Shown: positions 1 to 9,860, counted from the stretch's first letter. The stretch: 64,000 nucleotides of DNA from Shewanella insulae (GCF_009831655.1 NZ_WRPA01000012.1:62001-126000); one strand, 5' to 3'. Numbers and translations are program-made. The notes: generated by a model from the letters alone, not told the origin.

Positions 1-1
1 T

Positions 2-1132
2 TATGTTAATGGCCGCCTGGTGCGCGACCGCCTGGTCAATCATGCTGTGCGTCAGGCATTTGCCCAGCAGCTGCAGGGGGAGCAGGTCGCCTTCGTTCTC
101 ATGTTGAACCTGGATCCTCATCAGGTGGATGTCAACGTGCACCCGGCCAAGCATGAGGTGCGCTTCCACGAGAGCCGTTATGTCCATGACTTTATCCTGC
201 AGGCGCTGGAATCAGCGCTGCGAGAGTCCAGCGAGTTAGCCTTCGACGGCGTCCCGGCTGCACAGGGAGCTAGTGAGGAGGCCTCTGGCTCCTATATTCG
301 TCCGCTACAGCCTCAGCAAAGTGATTCTGAAAGTAATCAGATTGCCTATAGCGAGACGGAAGAGCATGGAAAAAGACTCGCAAATGAACACCCAGCCTAT
401 GGCGAGCACCAAGCTGGTCGCCAAGCAGGTGGACAGAGAGTGCAAGAGGCACAGATGAGCAGCTACGGCGGTAGTCAGTTTGCCGGGCGTGGGCGCAACT
501 ATGCTAGCGCCGAGTTGCCCAGTCAGGCGGTGGTCGATAGTTATGCCCAGCTGATGACCACGCCTGGCGTGACGGGTCAGGGAAATCAGCCGCGCGGCAA
601 TCATCTTCCCCCTATGCCACAGGTCCTCGATGGTCGATATTGGCTCTTGGTCAGGGGAAGCGAGCTTGCTTTGTTGAGCCTTTGCTGTACGGCGCGTGAG
701 CTAAACCGTCGCGAGATTGAAGCCAAGTTGGATGCGGGACTGGTTGGGCAGCCACTCTTGATGCCCGTATCGGTCAAGGTGGATGAAGATTGGCAACAAA
801 CCCTGGCCGAGAGAGAGCTTTTAATCAGAAAATTGGGCTTAGAGCTAACTATTCGTCTCGGCCAGTTGATAATTAAAAAAGTGCCCCCATATCTAAGGCA
901 GAGTCAGCTGGCGAGTGTGATCCCCGAGTTGCTTCAGTGGATACGCTTCGAAGAGCCATCCAGCGATGCGCTGGTTAACTGGTTGGTAAACCAGTCGGGC
1001 GAGCAATTTAATTCGGCGAGTCGGCTATGGGATGAGCTCATGGGGCTTCCCGAGTCGCAGCTGCAAGAAATTTTATCTATGGCCAAGGTGATGCCTTGGC
1101 AAGAGTGGTTAGGTGAGCAAACGAGTGAATAG
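2..1132 (+). CDS. mutL: DNA mismatch repair protein MutL, 5' end cut by the window
   Basis: The frame is open from base 2, and the GTG at 20 is an internal valine codon, so only about the last 376 residues are present. The visible part begins inside the GHKL ATPase/transducer region. It contains the conserved MutL/MLH block [14 protein letters not shown] near visible residue 45. A poorly conserved Q/S/G-rich linker follows (about residues 95-190), then the C-terminal dimerisation domain. MutL couples MutS mismatch recognition to MutH or helicase action. The 3' end overlaps the start of miaA by 20 bp, the usual mutL-miaA-hfq arrangement of gammaproteobacteria. Confidence 0.97.
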   Translation, partial: YVNGRLVRDRLVNHAVRQAFAQQLQGEQVAFVLMLNLDPHQVDVNVHPAKHEVRFHESRYVHDFILQALESALRESSELAFDGVPAAQGASEEASGSYIRPLQPQQSDSESNQIAYSETEEHGKRLANEHPAYGEHQAGRQAGGQRVQEAQMSSYGGSQFAGRGRNYASAELPSQAVVDSYAQLMTTPGVTGQGNQPRGNHLPPMPQVLDGRYWLLVRGSELALLSLCCTARELNRREIEAKLDAGLVGQPLLMPVSVKVDEDWQQTLAERELLIRKLGLELTIRLGQLIIKKVPPYLRQSQLASVIPELLQWIRFEEPSSDALVNWLVNQSGEQFNSASRLWDELMGLPESQLQEILSMAKVMPWQEWLGEQTSE

Positions 1133-2051
1133 CGAGAGTCAGCCGACAATTATTACCCTGATGGGGCCGACGGCGTCGGGCAAGACGGCCCTTGCGATGG
1201 CGTTGGCCGAGCAGCATAACTGCGAGATCATCTCGGTCGACTCGGCGCTCATCTATAGAGGAATGGATATTGGCAGCGCAAAACCGACTCAGGAAGAGCT
1301 GAGTCGTGCGCCCCATCGTTTGATCGATATTCGCGATCCCAGCGAGAGCTATTCCGCGGCAGATTTTCGCAGCGATGCCATCAAGCATATCGAAGCGATC
1401 TTAGCCGCGGGCAAGACTCCCTTGTTAGTCGGCGGCACCATGCTCTATTTCAAGGCGCTGCTAGAGGGGCTGTCACCATTGCCATCGGCGGATGAGGCGA
1501 TTCGGGCCGAGATAGCCAAAGAGGTTGAAACCAAGGGCTGGCAGGCATTGCATGATGAACTGCGACGCGTGGATCCTGTATCGGCAGAGCGGATCCATCC
1601 TAACGACCCTCAGCGTTTGTCACGGGCCCTGGAGGTATATCGCATTAGCGGTAAGAGTCTGACAGAGTTAACTCAGGTGAAGGCCGATGCCTTACCCTAT
1701 AAGGTGGTGCAGTTTGGTATCGCACCGAAAGATCGCAAAGTGCTACACCTTGCTATAGCAGAAAGATTCAAATTAATGTTAAATCAAGGTTTCATCGAAG
1801 AGGTGCAGCGGCTCAAGGCGCGAGCGGATCTGCACTTAGACCTACCTTCGATGAGATGTGTCGGATATCGCCAGGTGTGGCAGTATCTCGATGGGGAATT
1901 TGACTATGATACTATGGTCGAAAAATCCATAGTTGCGACTAGGCAATTGGCCAAGCGTCAATTAACATGGTTGCGAGGCTGGGCTGACCTAAATTGGCTG
2001 GAGAGTGGGGATGAATCTAATCTGGCGCGACTATTAGAACATTGTCGCTAG
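1113..2051 (+). CDS. miaA: tRNA dimethylallyltransferase MiaA
   Basis: MiaA transfers a dimethylallyl group to the N6 of A37 in tRNAs reading UNN codons, the first step of ms2i6A formation. The P-loop GPTASGKTA is at about residues 18-26. It is followed by the [17 protein letters not shown] block and the [13 protein letters not shown] block typical of the family, and 312 residues is normal length. Start: GTG at 1113, inside the end of mutL. A second in-frame GTG at 1125 is possible, and neither has a strong ribosome site, consistent with translational coupling to mutL. hfq follows 92 bp downstream. Confidence 0.97.
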   Translation: MSKRVNSESQPTIITLMGPTASGKTALAMALAEQHNCEIISVDSALIYRGMDIGSAKPTQEELSRAPHRLIDIRDPSESYSAADFRSDAIKHIEAILAAGKTPLLVGGTMLYFKALLEGLSPLPSADEAIRAEIAKEVETKGWQALHDELRRVDPVSAERIHPNDPQRLSRALEVYRISGKSLTELTQVKADALPYKVVQFGIAPKDRKVLHLAIAERFKLMLNQGFIEEVQRLKARADLHLDLPSMRCVGYRQVWQYLDGEFDYDTMVEKSIVATRQLAKRQLTWLRGWADLNWLESGDESNLARLLEHCR

Positions 2052-2068
2052 CTAATTCATTCACTCTA

Positions 2069-2074
2069 TATAAT
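2069..2074 (+). promoter_or_regulatory. Possible -10 hexamer of an hfq promoter
   Basis: A perfect TATAAT lies in the miaA-hfq gap, 70 bp before the hfq start. No good -35 sits 16-18 bp upstream, so this is only a candidate. hfq promoters are known inside and after miaA in E. coli. Confidence 0.35.
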
Positions 2075-2143
2075 ACTAAAACCAAACCAGAAATTGATGC
2101 TGTATTAGGTTTTAATTAATTTTAATAAAAAGGAAATTACATA

Positions 2144-2422
2144 ATGGCAAAGGGGCAATCTTTACAAGACCCATTTTTGAACGCATTACGACGTGAACGC
2201 GTTCCAGTATCTATCTACCTAGTTAACGGTATTAAACTTCAAGGACAGGTCGAGTCATTCGATCAGTTTGTTATTTTATTGAAGAACACTGTCAGCCAGA
2301 TGGTTTATAAGCATGCTATCTCTACCGTTGTGCCTGCGCGTCCATTTAATGTGAGCAACCATCACAATACGCCAAACCAGGCTTCTGGTTATAATGCACA
2401 ACATGACGATAGCGCTGAGTAA
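2144..2422 (+). CDS. hfq: RNA chaperone Hfq
   Basis: Hfq is a hexameric Sm-like RNA chaperone that pairs small RNAs with mRNAs. The Sm1 region ([21 protein letters not shown], given here as landmark residues 11-31) and the Sm2 YKH motif at residues 55-57 align residue for residue with E. coli Hfq. The proximal-face Q8, D9, F39 and K56 are present. The tail is short and N/H-rich (92 residues in all). Start: ATG with AAGGA about 9 bases upstream. hflX follows 20 bp later. Confidence 0.98.
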   Translation: MAKGQSLQDPFLNALRRERVPVSIYLVNGIKLQGQVESFDQFVILLKNTVSQMVYKHAISTVVPARPFNVSNHHNTPNQASGYNAQHDDSAE

Positions 2423-2442
2423 TTTCCTGAGGAGTTCGATTT

Positions 2443-3741
2443 TTGTTTGAACGCTATGAGGCGGGAGAAGCTGCAGTACTTGTCCATATCGACTTTTCAG
2501 ATGAAGACAGTAGGGAAGATATTACCGAACTTCGTTTATTGGTCGAGTCGGCAGGCGCTGAAACCGTTGGCGTGATCACGGGAAGTCGTCGTTCTCCAGA
2601 TAGAAAGTATTTTGTTGGTACAGGTAAAGCGGAAGAGCTGGCAGCCATGGTTGCCGCCACTGACGCGAATGTGGTGATTTTTAACCACGCCTTGAGTCCT
2701 GCACAAGAGCGTAATCTTGAGCTGATCTGTCAGTGTCGGGTGTTAGACCGTACGACGCTGATTTTGGATATTTTTGCTCAGCGCGCCAGGACCTATGAGG
2801 GCAAGTTGCAGGTGGAGCTAGCGCAATTGCGCCACATGTCGACACGCCTGATTCGTGGTTGGACTCACCTTGAACGGCAAAAAGGTGGTATCGGCCTGCG
2901 GGGACCGGGGGAAACCCAGTTGGAAACCGATAGACGTTTGCTGCGTGGTCGTATCAAAACCATCAATAAACGGTTGGAAAAGGTTGATAAACAGCGTGAA
3001 CAGAGTCGCCGGGCGAGACAGCGAAGCGAACTCGCGACCGTGTCCTTGGTGGGGTACACCAACGCCGGTAAATCAACCCTGTTTAATGCACTGACCGTGT
3101 CTGAGGTCTATGCCGCAGACCAGTTGTTTGCGACACTCGATCCGACCCTGCGTAAGTTAGACTTACAAGACGGTTCGGTCATTTTGGCCGATACGGTCGG
3201 TTTCATCAGACACCTTCCCCATGATCTCGTGGCCGCGTTTAAGGCCACCCTACAGGAAACTCGCGAAGCGGATCTCCTGTTGCATGTGGTCGACAGTGCC
3301 GATGAAAACATGGGCGACAATTTTGAACAGGTACAGTTAGTACTCAAAGAGATTGGCGCCGAAGAGATTCCACAGTTGATTGTCTGTAACAAGATAGATC
3401 TGCTGGAGGATGTGGGACCTAAGATCGACTATGATAGCGATGGGGTTCCTACGCGTGTTTGGGTTTCGGCTCAGCAGCGTCTAGGCTTGGACTTGCTCGA
3501 AAAGGCCATCAACCAGCTGGTTGGACGGGCCATATTGGAGCTAACCTTGCGAATTCCGGCAACGGCCGGACATTATCTTGGTCAGTTTTATCGACTGGAT
3601 GTGATACAGCAGAAAGAGTATGACGATCTGGGGAACTGTATCTTATCTGTACGTTTATTGGAGGCCGATTGGCACCGATTAGCGAAACAGAGCCAAGGGG
3701 AGTTGGAAACCTTTATTGTTGAAAGCGCAGCAATAGAGTAG
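2443..3741 (+). CDS. hflX: Ribosome-associated GTPase HflX
   Basis: HflX binds the 50S subunit and splits stalled ribosomes after stress. The N-terminal HflX domain (about 1-130) contains GTGKAEEL. A basic coiled linker (about 155-195) leads to the G domain with G1 GYTNAGKST (about 203-211), G3 DTVGF and G4 NKID. At 432 residues it has the family's usual length. Start: TTG at 2443, chosen because the protein alignment begins MFERYEAGE and a TGAGGAG ribosome site lies about 8 bases upstream. It sits between hfq and hflK as in enterobacteria. Confidence 0.96.
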   Translation: MFERYEAGEAAVLVHIDFSDEDSREDITELRLLVESAGAETVGVITGSRRSPDRKYFVGTGKAEELAAMVAATDANVVIFNHALSPAQERNLELICQCRVLDRTTLILDIFAQRARTYEGKLQVELAQLRHMSTRLIRGWTHLERQKGGIGLRGPGETQLETDRRLLRGRIKTINKRLEKVDKQREQSRRARQRSELATVSLVGYTNAGKSTLFNALTVSEVYAADQLFATLDPTLRKLDLQDGSVILADTVGFIRHLPHDLVAAFKATLQETREADLLLHVVDSADENMGDNFEQVQLVLKEIGAEEIPQLIVCNKIDLLEDVGPKIDYDSDGVPTRVWVSAQQRLGLDLLEKAINQLVGRAILELTLRIPATAGHYLGQFYRLDVIQQKEYDDLGNCILSVRLLEADWHRLAKQSQGELETFIVESAAIE

Positions 3742-3784
3742 TTTTTAGTAATCTCGTTTATTTCATACACCTATGGAGTGCTAA

Positions 3785-4927
3785 ATGGCTTGGAACGAGC
3801 CCGGTAACAAGGGTCAAGACCCTTGGGGAAACAAGAACGGCAATGACAAGGGGCCGCCAGATCTCGACGAAGTATTTAAGAATATTTCTAAGCGTTTTGG
3901 GGGTAAAGGTAACGGCGCTGGCGGTGGATTTAGTGCGCTTGGTTTTATCATTGTATTAGGCATCGCCGTTGTCGTATGGGGACTCTCAGGTTTCTATACG
4001 GTGAAAGAAGCCGAAAAGGGTGTGGCGCTACGCTTTGGCAAGTATATTGGTGAAGTCGAGCCGGGCCTGCAGTGGAAGGCGACCTTCATCGATGAAGTCT
4101 TCCCGGTGAACGTGAGTAACGTTCGATCAATTCCTGCCTCGGGCAGCATGCTCACCGCAGACGAGAACGTCGTGTTGGTGGAGCTGGATGTACAGTATAT
4201 TGTGGTCGACCCTTATCGCTACCTGTTTAGCGCGGTCGATGCTAATTCGAGCCTGCGTGAGGCGACCGATAGCGCCCTGCGTTATGTGGTTGGCCATAAC
4301 AGGATGGACGATATCCTGACTACGGGACGCGATCAGATCCGTCGTGACACCTGGGAAGAAGTGGAGCGTATCATCAAGCCTTATAACCTGGGCATTGAGA
4401 TCCGCGACGTGAACTTCTTGCCGGCACGTCCACCTGAAGAGGTGAAAGACGCCTTCGATGACGCCATTGCCGCACAGGAAGATGAGCAGCGCTTCATTCG
4501 TGAAGCCGAGGCTTATTCTCGCGAGATCGAGCCAAAGGCTCGTGGTACGGTGCAGCGCATGGAGCAACAGGCGAACGCCTATAAAGAGCGTGAGGTCTTA
4601 GAGGCGCGCGGTAAGGTGGCTCGCTTCGAGAAGCTATTGCCTGAATATAAGGCCGCGCCGGAAGTGACCCGTAATCGTCTCTACATCGATGCCATGTCTA
4701 AGGTCTTATCGGGTACCAACAAGGTGCTGGTGGATTCGAAGGCGGGCAACAACATGATGTATCTGCCATTGGATAAGTTAATGGAGCAGCGTCCACAGAC
4801 TAAGACGAGCAAGCCTGTCGAGGTGGACACGGTCAATGACTCAGTGAACAGCATAGTAAATAGTGTTGGCATGCCGTTAGATGGAAGGCCTTCTCGTAGC
4901 GACCGTACTCGCCAGGGGAGAAACTAA
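3785..4927 (+). CDS. hflK: Modulator of FtsH protease, HflK
   Basis: HflK is an SPFH/band-7 membrane protein that forms a large periplasm-facing cage with HflC around the FtsH protease. A glycine- and asparagine-rich cytoplasmic N-terminus (about 1-50) precedes one membrane segment (about 54-74). The SPFH domain and a long charged helix (about 230-290, EDEQRFIREAEAYSREIEPK) follow. At 380 residues it matches the family. It is separated by 2 bp from hflC, so the two are surely co-translated. Confidence 0.96.
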   Translation: MAWNEPGNKGQDPWGNKNGNDKGPPDLDEVFKNISKRFGGKGNGAGGGFSALGFIIVLGIAVVVWGLSGFYTVKEAEKGVALRFGKYIGEVEPGLQWKATFIDEVFPVNVSNVRSIPASGSMLTADENVVLVELDVQYIVVDPYRYLFSAVDANSSLREATDSALRYVVGHNRMDDILTTGRDQIRRDTWEEVERIIKPYNLGIEIRDVNFLPARPPEEVKDAFDDAIAAQEDEQRFIREAEAYSREIEPKARGTVQRMEQQANAYKEREVLEARGKVARFEKLLPEYKAAPEVTRNRLYIDAMSKVLSGTNKVLVDSKAGNNMMYLPLDKLMEQRPQTKTSKPVEVDTVNDSVNSIVNSVGMPLDGRPSRSDRTRQGRN

Positions 4928-4929
4928 TC

Positions 4930-5808
4930 ATGGGTAGATTATCTGTTATTATTGCGGCCATCTTGGTCGCCATGGGTCTATCGTCCCTGATGGTGGTCAA
5001 CGAGGGTGAACGCGCTATCGTGTCGCGCTTTGGTAAGATCATCAAAGACGAGGGCGTGACGCGCATCTATAAGCCGGGTCTGCATATCAAGTTGCCGGTG
5101 ATCGATAAGATCAAGTATCTCGATTCTCGCATCCAGACAATGGATGGCGCGGCGGACCGTTTCGTTACCTCAGAGAAGAAAGACCTTATGGTCGACTCTT
5201 ATGTGAAGTGGCGTATCAAAGATCACGAGAAGTATTATCTTGCGACCAACGGTGGTAACAAGGTCCAGGCCGAATCGCTACTCCAGCGTAAGATCAATAA
5301 CGATCTACGCACCGAGTTTGGTCGCCGTACCATTAAGGATATCGTTTCGGGTAGCCGCGACGAGCTGCAACAAGATGCGCTCAGAAACGCTTCTGACAGC
5401 GCGCAGGATCTGGGGATCGAGGTGGTCGACGTGCGCGTCAAGCAGATCAACCTGCCGGCCAACGTGAGCTCAAGCATCTACCAGCGTATGCGCGCCGAGC
5501 GTACCGCTGTGGCTAAGGAGCATCGCGCTCAGGGTAAGGAACAGTCTGAAATCATTCGCGCCAAGACAGATGCCAGCGTGACCATTCAGATCGCCGAAGC
5601 CGAGCGTAAGGCGTTGCAGGTACGTGGTGAGGGCGATGCCATCGCCGCAAAGATCTACGCCGATGCCTATAAGAAAGACCCTGAGTTCTTCTCTTTCCTG
5701 CGTAGCCTAGAGGCTTACCAGGCGAGTTTTGGTAATGGTTCTAACGTTATGGTGCTCGAGCCAGAAGGCGACTTTTTTAAGTATATGAAGGACGCTAACG
5801 CTAAATAG
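4930..5808 (+). CDS. hflC: Modulator of FtsH protease, HflC
   Basis: Partner of HflK in the FtsH-regulating complex. One N-terminal membrane segment (about 5-22) is followed by the SPFH domain (VNEGERAIVSRFGKI onward) and a charged helical region ending near EFFSFLRSLEAYQ, the HflC signature. Length 292 residues, typical. It is the last gene of the hfq-hflXKC group and is closed by a strong terminator 25 bp after the stop. Confidence 0.96.
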   Translation: MGRLSVIIAAILVAMGLSSLMVVNEGERAIVSRFGKIIKDEGVTRIYKPGLHIKLPVIDKIKYLDSRIQTMDGAADRFVTSEKKDLMVDSYVKWRIKDHEKYYLATNGGNKVQAESLLQRKINNDLRTEFGRRTIKDIVSGSRDELQQDALRNASDSAQDLGIEVVDVRVKQINLPANVSSSIYQRMRAERTAVAKEHRAQGKEQSEIIRAKTDASVTIQIAEAERKALQVRGEGDAIAAKIYADAYKKDPEFFSFLRSLEAYQASFGNGSNVMVLEPEGDFFKYMKDANAK

Positions 5809-5832
5809 TTCTCATTGAGGATTATTGAGATT

Positions 5833-5859
5833 AAAGCCCGACGAGTTCGGGCTTTTTTA
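5833..5859 (+). terminator. Rho-independent terminator after hflC
   Basis: AAGCCCG / CGGGCTT stem with a 7-base loop, followed by a run of T. Confidence 0.9.
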
Positions 5860-6039
5860 TCGCTTACTTCTGCAAGTTACTAATTTAGTTTTGATTGTTA
5901 TTCTCGTTTACCATTTTATCAGGTAAAATCCTGACAGTTTTAAGCCGCTCTTGCTGCCCATTTTCTTCTAGAATGAGCAATTTCCTAACATAGTTAACTT
6001 TGTGCTTTGTTTTACTATGATCTGCTTCTAATTTTTGGC

Positions 6040-6093
6040 TATAATGAGCCCCGCCTCAAATTTGATTTTTGCGCTTTGGGGTAAAACCCCAAA
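6040..6093 (+). promoter_or_regulatory. petABC leader: possible -10 box and a stem-loop
   Basis: In the 334-bp gap between hflC and petA there is a perfect TATAAT at 6040-6045. A symmetrical stem-loop follows at 6075-6093 (TTTGGGG, loop TAAAA, CCCCAAA) in the transcribed leader. The leader after it is very A/T-rich, and no T-run makes the hairpin an obvious terminator. No good -35 was found at the ideal distance, so the promoter is tentative. Nothing else recognisable lies between 5860 and 6040. Confidence 0.4.
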
Positions 6094-6142
6094 TTCAAAA
6101 ATTTTTAAAACAAAAATTCCAACACTCTCTGGAGATAAGTGG

Positions 6143-6733
6143 ATGAGCAATGCGCCAGTCGATACCGGACGTCGCAGATTCCTGACCGCAGCAACCGCCG
6201 TAGTGGGTGGTGCTGGTGCCGTCGCTGTAGCGGTTCCTTTTATAAAGTCGTGGAATCCGAGTGCCAAAGCGAAAGCTGCAGGTGCGCCGGTAGAAGTAAA
6301 TATTAGTAAGTTAGAACCGGGTCAGCTGATCCGTGTTGAATGGCGTGGAAAACCTGTATGGGTTGTCCGCCGCACTGAAGAGATCTTAAAGGGTCTTGCT
6401 ACTCACGATAATCAGTTACGCGATCCTGCGTCTAACGAAGAGCAACAGCCTGCCTACGCGCAGAACGCCGTTCGCTCAATCAAGCCTGAGTTCTTTATTG
6501 CCGTTGGTCTGTGCACGCACTTAGGTTGTTCTCCAACGTATCTGCCTGATACATTCGGTGAACAGGTTGAAGGCGTCGCCTCTGGTTTCTTCTGCCCATG
6601 TCATGGTTCTAAGTTTGATATGGCAGGTCGTGTATTCCAGGGGGTTCCAGCGCCGTTGAACCTAGTTGTTCCACCTCATCAATACATTGATGACGGCAAC
6701 GTGATCATCGGTGTCGACCAGGGGGCTGCATAA
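6143..6733 (+). CDS. petA: Ubiquinol-cytochrome c reductase, Rieske iron-sulfur subunit
   Basis: The [2Fe-2S] Rieske subunit of the cytochrome bc1 complex, which takes electrons from ubiquinol at the periplasmic side. The N-terminus has a Tat-like anchor (GRRRFLTAATAVVGGAGA, residues about 9-26). The cluster-binding motifs CTHLGC and CPCHGS are both intact. Start: ATG at 6143, preceded by GGAGATAAG. An upstream in-frame ATG at 6035 would add an unlikely 36-residue extension. The length is then 196 residues, normal. The stop overlaps the petB start by one base. Confidence 0.97.
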   Translation: MSNAPVDTGRRRFLTAATAVVGGAGAVAVAVPFIKSWNPSAKAKAAGAPVEVNISKLEPGQLIRVEWRGKPVWVVRRTEEILKGLATHDNQLRDPASNEEQQPAYAQNAVRSIKPEFFIAVGLCTHLGCSPTYLPDTFGEQVEGVASGFFCPCHGSKFDMAGRVFQGVPAPLNLVVPPHQYIDDGNVIIGVDQGAA

Positions 6734-7947
6734 TGGTTAAGAATATTATCGATTGGATTGATGCGCGCATCCCTATGACGGCGACCTACAACCGTCATGT
6801 AGGTCAATATGCGACGCCGACCAACTTCAACTTCTGGTACTTCTTTGGCTCTCTGGCCATGCTGGTGCTGGTTAACCAGCTGCTAACCGGTATCTGGTTG
6901 ACCATGAACTATGTACCAACCGCAGAAGGTGCCTTCGCCTCCATCGAATACATCATGCGTGATGTCGAGTATGGCTGGCTGCTGCGTTACATGCACTCAA
7001 CCGGTGCATCTGCCTTCTTTGTGGTGGTTTATCTGCACATGTTCCGTGGCCTGCTCTACGGTTCTTATCAGAAGCCACGTGAGTTGCTGTGGCTGTTCGG
7101 TATGCTGATCTTCCTCGTACTGATGGCTGAAGCTTTCATGGGTTACCTGCTTCCTTGGGGACAGATGTCTTACTGGGGCGCACAGGTAATTATCTCTCTG
7201 TTTGGTGCTATCCCTGTTATCGGTGACGACCTGACACTATGGATTCGTGGTGACTTCGTTGTTTCTGGTGCGACGCTGAACCGCTTCTTCGCTCTGCACG
7301 TTATCGCGCTGCCGTTGGTGCTTGTGGTACTGGTGTTCCTTCACCTGATCGCCCTGCACGAAGTGGGCTCTAACAACCCAGACGGTATCGAGATCAAGAA
7401 GAACAAAGATGAGAATGGCTGGCCGAAAGACGGTATTCCATTCCACCCTTACTACACAGTGAAAGATATCATGGGCGTTGCTGGCTTCCTGATCGTCTTC
7501 TGCTACGTATTGTTCTTCATGCCAGAAGGCGGTGGATACTTCCTCGAGAAGCCTAACTTCGAAGCGGCTAACCCGATGAAGACACCTGAGCATATTGCAC
7601 CAGTTTGGTACTTCACACCTTTCTACGCCATCCTACGTGCGATTCCTGACAAGCTGTTAGGGGTTGTGGGTATGGGTCTAGCGATTGCCGTACTCTTCGT
7701 TCTACCTTGGTTAGATCGTTGTAAGGTGAAGTCAATCCGCTACCGTAGCATGATTCATAAGCTGAATATTGGTCAGTTTGCCGTATCTTTCGTTATCTTA
7801 GGCTACCTGGGTGCCGTACCTGCGACGCCAACGCTGACAATTGCTGCGCGTATCTTCACTCTGACATACTTCGGTTTCTTCTTAGCGCTGTGGCTATACA
7901 GTAAGAATGAGAAAACTAAGCCTGTACCAGAGAGGTTGACCCACTAA
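6733..7947 (+). CDS. petB: Cytochrome b of the bc1 complex
   Basis: Di-heme membrane subunit of ubiquinol-cytochrome c oxidoreductase. The protein is hydrophobic with eight or nine helices. It has the heme-ligand helix regions (LRYMHSTGASAFFVVVYLHM and FFALHVIALPL), the Q-site landmark GYLLPWGQMSYW, and the PEWY-equivalent block PVWYFTPFYAILRAIP. At 404 residues it is an undivided cytochrome b, not the split b6/subunit IV form. Start and stop codons overlap its neighbours by one base on both sides (ATGA-type coupling), giving a tight petABC operon. Confidence 0.97.
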   Translation: MVKNIIDWIDARIPMTATYNRHVGQYATPTNFNFWYFFGSLAMLVLVNQLLTGIWLTMNYVPTAEGAFASIEYIMRDVEYGWLLRYMHSTGASAFFVVVYLHMFRGLLYGSYQKPRELLWLFGMLIFLVLMAEAFMGYLLPWGQMSYWGAQVIISLFGAIPVIGDDLTLWIRGDFVVSGATLNRFFALHVIALPLVLVVLVFLHLIALHEVGSNNPDGIEIKKNKDENGWPKDGIPFHPYYTVKDIMGVAGFLIVFCYVLFFMPEGGGYFLEKPNFEAANPMKTPEHIAPVWYFTPFYAILRAIPDKLLGVVGMGLAIAVLFVLPWLDRCKVKSIRYRSMIHKLNIGQFAVSFVILGYLGAVPATPTLTIAARIFTLTYFGFFLALWLYSKNEKTKPVPERLTH

Positions 7948-8648
7948 TGAAAAAATTACTGATTGCATTAGTTACATTAGTACCATCTCTTGCGTTTGCT
8001 GCAGGTGGTGCCCATGTTCATCTAGAAAGTGCTAACGTCGACCTGAAAGACAAAGAGTCGCTGCAACGTGGTCTGGATAGCTTCCAGCACTACTGTTCAG
8101 GTTGTCACAGCACTCAGTACCAGCGTTATAACCGTGTTGCCGAAGACCTGGGTATCTCAGTTGACGATATGCGTAACAAGTATATGTTCAACGCCGATGC
8201 CAAAGTGGGCGACCTGATGGAAAATGCTATTCCTGAAGTCGACGCGGCCAAGTGGTTCGGTGCTGCGCCACCGGATCTGACCCTGGTTGCACGTGTACGT
8301 GGCGAAGACTGGATCTACACCTATCTGAAGAGTTTCTACCAAGATGAGACTCGTCCATTTGGTGTAAACAACACTGTCTTCCCGTCGGTGGCTATGCCGC
8401 ACGTACTGCAAGAGCTGCAAGGCCTACAGGTTAAGCAAGAAGACGGTAGCTTGGTTGCTACTGGCGGAAAGCTGACTGCCGAAGAATATGATCAAGTCGT
8501 TCGTGACATCACAGGCTTCCTGGTTTACTCAGGCGAGCCGGTCAAACTTGAGCGTGAAAGCTTAGGTTGGTGGGTAATGGGCTTCCTGTTTATTTTCTTT
8601 ATTGTGGCCTACCTCTTGAAGAAAGAGTACTGGAAAGATGTACACTAA
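7947..8648 (+). CDS. petC: Cytochrome c1 of the bc1 complex
   Basis: A c-type heme subunit that passes electrons from the Rieske protein to soluble cytochromes. A signal peptide (about 1-18, ending AFA) precedes the heme motif CSGCH (about residues 51-55). The likely methionine ligand lies in the later third, and a C-terminal anchor helix (WWVMGFLFIFFIVAYLLK) ends the protein. 233 residues. Its first codon overlaps the petB stop. A terminator follows. Confidence 0.97.
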   Translation: MKKLLIALVTLVPSLAFAAGGAHVHLESANVDLKDKESLQRGLDSFQHYCSGCHSTQYQRYNRVAEDLGISVDDMRNKYMFNADAKVGDLMENAIPEVDAAKWFGAAPPDLTLVARVRGEDWIYTYLKSFYQDETRPFGVNNTVFPSVAMPHVLQELQGLQVKQEDGSLVATGGKLTAEEYDQVVRDITGFLVYSGEPVKLERESLGWWVMGFLFIFFIVAYLLKKEYWKDVH

Positions 8649-8686
8649 CCCCCGTTAGAGGTTAGAATATATTATCCGCATATTAT

Positions 8687-8717
8687 AAACGGGGGGCTTT
8701 GCCCCTCGTTTGTTTTT
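8687..8717 (+). terminator. Terminator after petC
   Basis: An AAACGGGG-type stem against CCCCTCGTTT (one mismatch), then TGTTTTTG. The CCCCCGTT just after the petC stop could pair with the same upstream arm, so an alternative fold exists. Confidence 0.65.
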
Positions 8718-8756
8718 GCTTTTTTAGCTTTCATATTTAAATCTTGGAGGGTATCA

Positions 8757-9386
8757 ATGGCTGTTGCTGCCAATAAACGCTCAATCATGACCCTGTTTTC
8801 AGGCGCCGACGATCTCTATAGCCATCAAGTCCGTATCGTCTTGGCGGAAAAGGGAGTGACTGTCGATGTTCTGCAGGTGGATCCTAGCGATATGCCTGAA
8901 GATCTTATTGAGCTAAACCCATATAACACAGTGCCAACCTTGGTCGATCGTGAGTTGGTGCTTTATAACTCTCGCATCATCATGGAATACCTGGATGAGC
9001 GTTTCCCGCATCCTCCTCTGATGCCTGTCTATCCCGTTTCTCGTGGTCAGACACGTCTGATGATGCACCGTATCGAAAACGACTGGTACACACTAGTCGA
9101 TCGTATCCGCAAGGGTGACCGTGCCGATGAGGCCCGTAAAGAACTGCAAGAGAGCCTAACCGCTATTGCACCTATCTTTAACGAGATGCCGTACTTCATG
9201 GCAGAAGAGTTCGGCCTGGCCGACTGTTACCTGGGCCCACTGCTGTGGCGCCTGCCTGTATTGGGCATCGAGCTGGACAGCCGCACCGCCAAGGAAGTCA
9301 AAGCCTACATGACACGTCTATTCGATCGTGAGTCATTTAAGGCATCTTTGACCGAGGCCGAGCGCGAAATGCGCATGGGTATCTAA
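8757..9386 (+). CDS. sspA: Stringent starvation protein A
   Basis: SspA is a glutathione-S-transferase-fold protein that binds RNA polymerase and alters transcription in starvation and acid stress. The N-terminal thioredoxin-like half has NPYNTVPTLVDRELVLYNSR. The C-terminal helical half contains RIENDWYTLVDRI. 209 residues, typical of the family. Start: ATG with TTGGAGGG just upstream. sspB follows after one base. Confidence 0.95.
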   Translation: MAVAANKRSIMTLFSGADDLYSHQVRIVLAEKGVTVDVLQVDPSDMPEDLIELNPYNTVPTLVDRELVLYNSRIIMEYLDERFPHPPLMPVYPVSRGQTRLMMHRIENDWYTLVDRIRKGDRADEARKELQESLTAIAPIFNEMPYFMAEEFGLADCYLGPLLWRLPVLGIELDSRTAKEVKAYMTRLFDRESFKASLTEAEREMRMGI

Positions 9387-9387
9387 G

Positions 9388-9846
9388 ATGAAACCTATGA
9401 CCCCTAACCGTCCTTACCTGTTACAGGCCTATTACGACTGGCTCATGGATAACGAGCTGACCCCTCATGTGGTGGTCGATGCTTACGTGCCCGGTACCCA
9501 AGTACCGCAGCAGTATGTGAAAGATGGACAGATAGTGCTTAATATTACCGCCAGTGCAGTGGGTAATTTGCAGATAGGTCATGACTTCATCGAGTTTAAT
9601 GCCCGCTTCGGTGGTGTACCGCAGCAAGTGGTACTGCCTATGGCCTCGATTGTTGCCATCTACGCCAGAGAAAATGGCGCTGGAACCGTGTTCGATCAGG
9701 AAGAAGCCTATCAACCCGAGGCCGATGCTCGCGACTTGGGCCTCTCTGTGGTCGATGAGACCAAGAAGGAAGAGCAGCCTTCTGAACAGGCCTCGACCGA
9801 TGAAGAGAAGCCGAAACGCCGTGGTCATCTCACCCTGGTGAAATAG
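9388..9846 (+). CDS. sspB: ClpXP protease specificity-enhancing factor SspB
   Basis: Adaptor that delivers ssrA-tagged proteins to ClpXP. The conserved tag-binding domain spans about residues 1-110 (RPYLLQAYYDWLMDNELTPH at the start). A flexible acidic linker follows. The C-terminal tail RRGHLTLVK is the ClpX-binding module. 152 residues. Two in-frame ATGs (9388 and 9397) are possible starts. It is co-transcribed with sspA and closed by a strong terminator. Confidence 0.96.
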   Translation: MKPMTPNRPYLLQAYYDWLMDNELTPHVVVDAYVPGTQVPQQYVKDGQIVLNITASAVGNLQIGHDFIEFNARFGGVPQQVVLPMASIVAIYARENGAGTVFDQEEAYQPEADARDLGLSVVDETKKEEQPSEQASTDEEKPKRRGHLTLVK

Positions 9847-9860
9847 CGACGCAAACTAGC

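Noticed and set aside
6035-6142. Longer petA starting at 6035
   Set aside because: It would place 36 extra residues before the Tat-like anchor; a strong ribosome site precedes the ATG at 6143.
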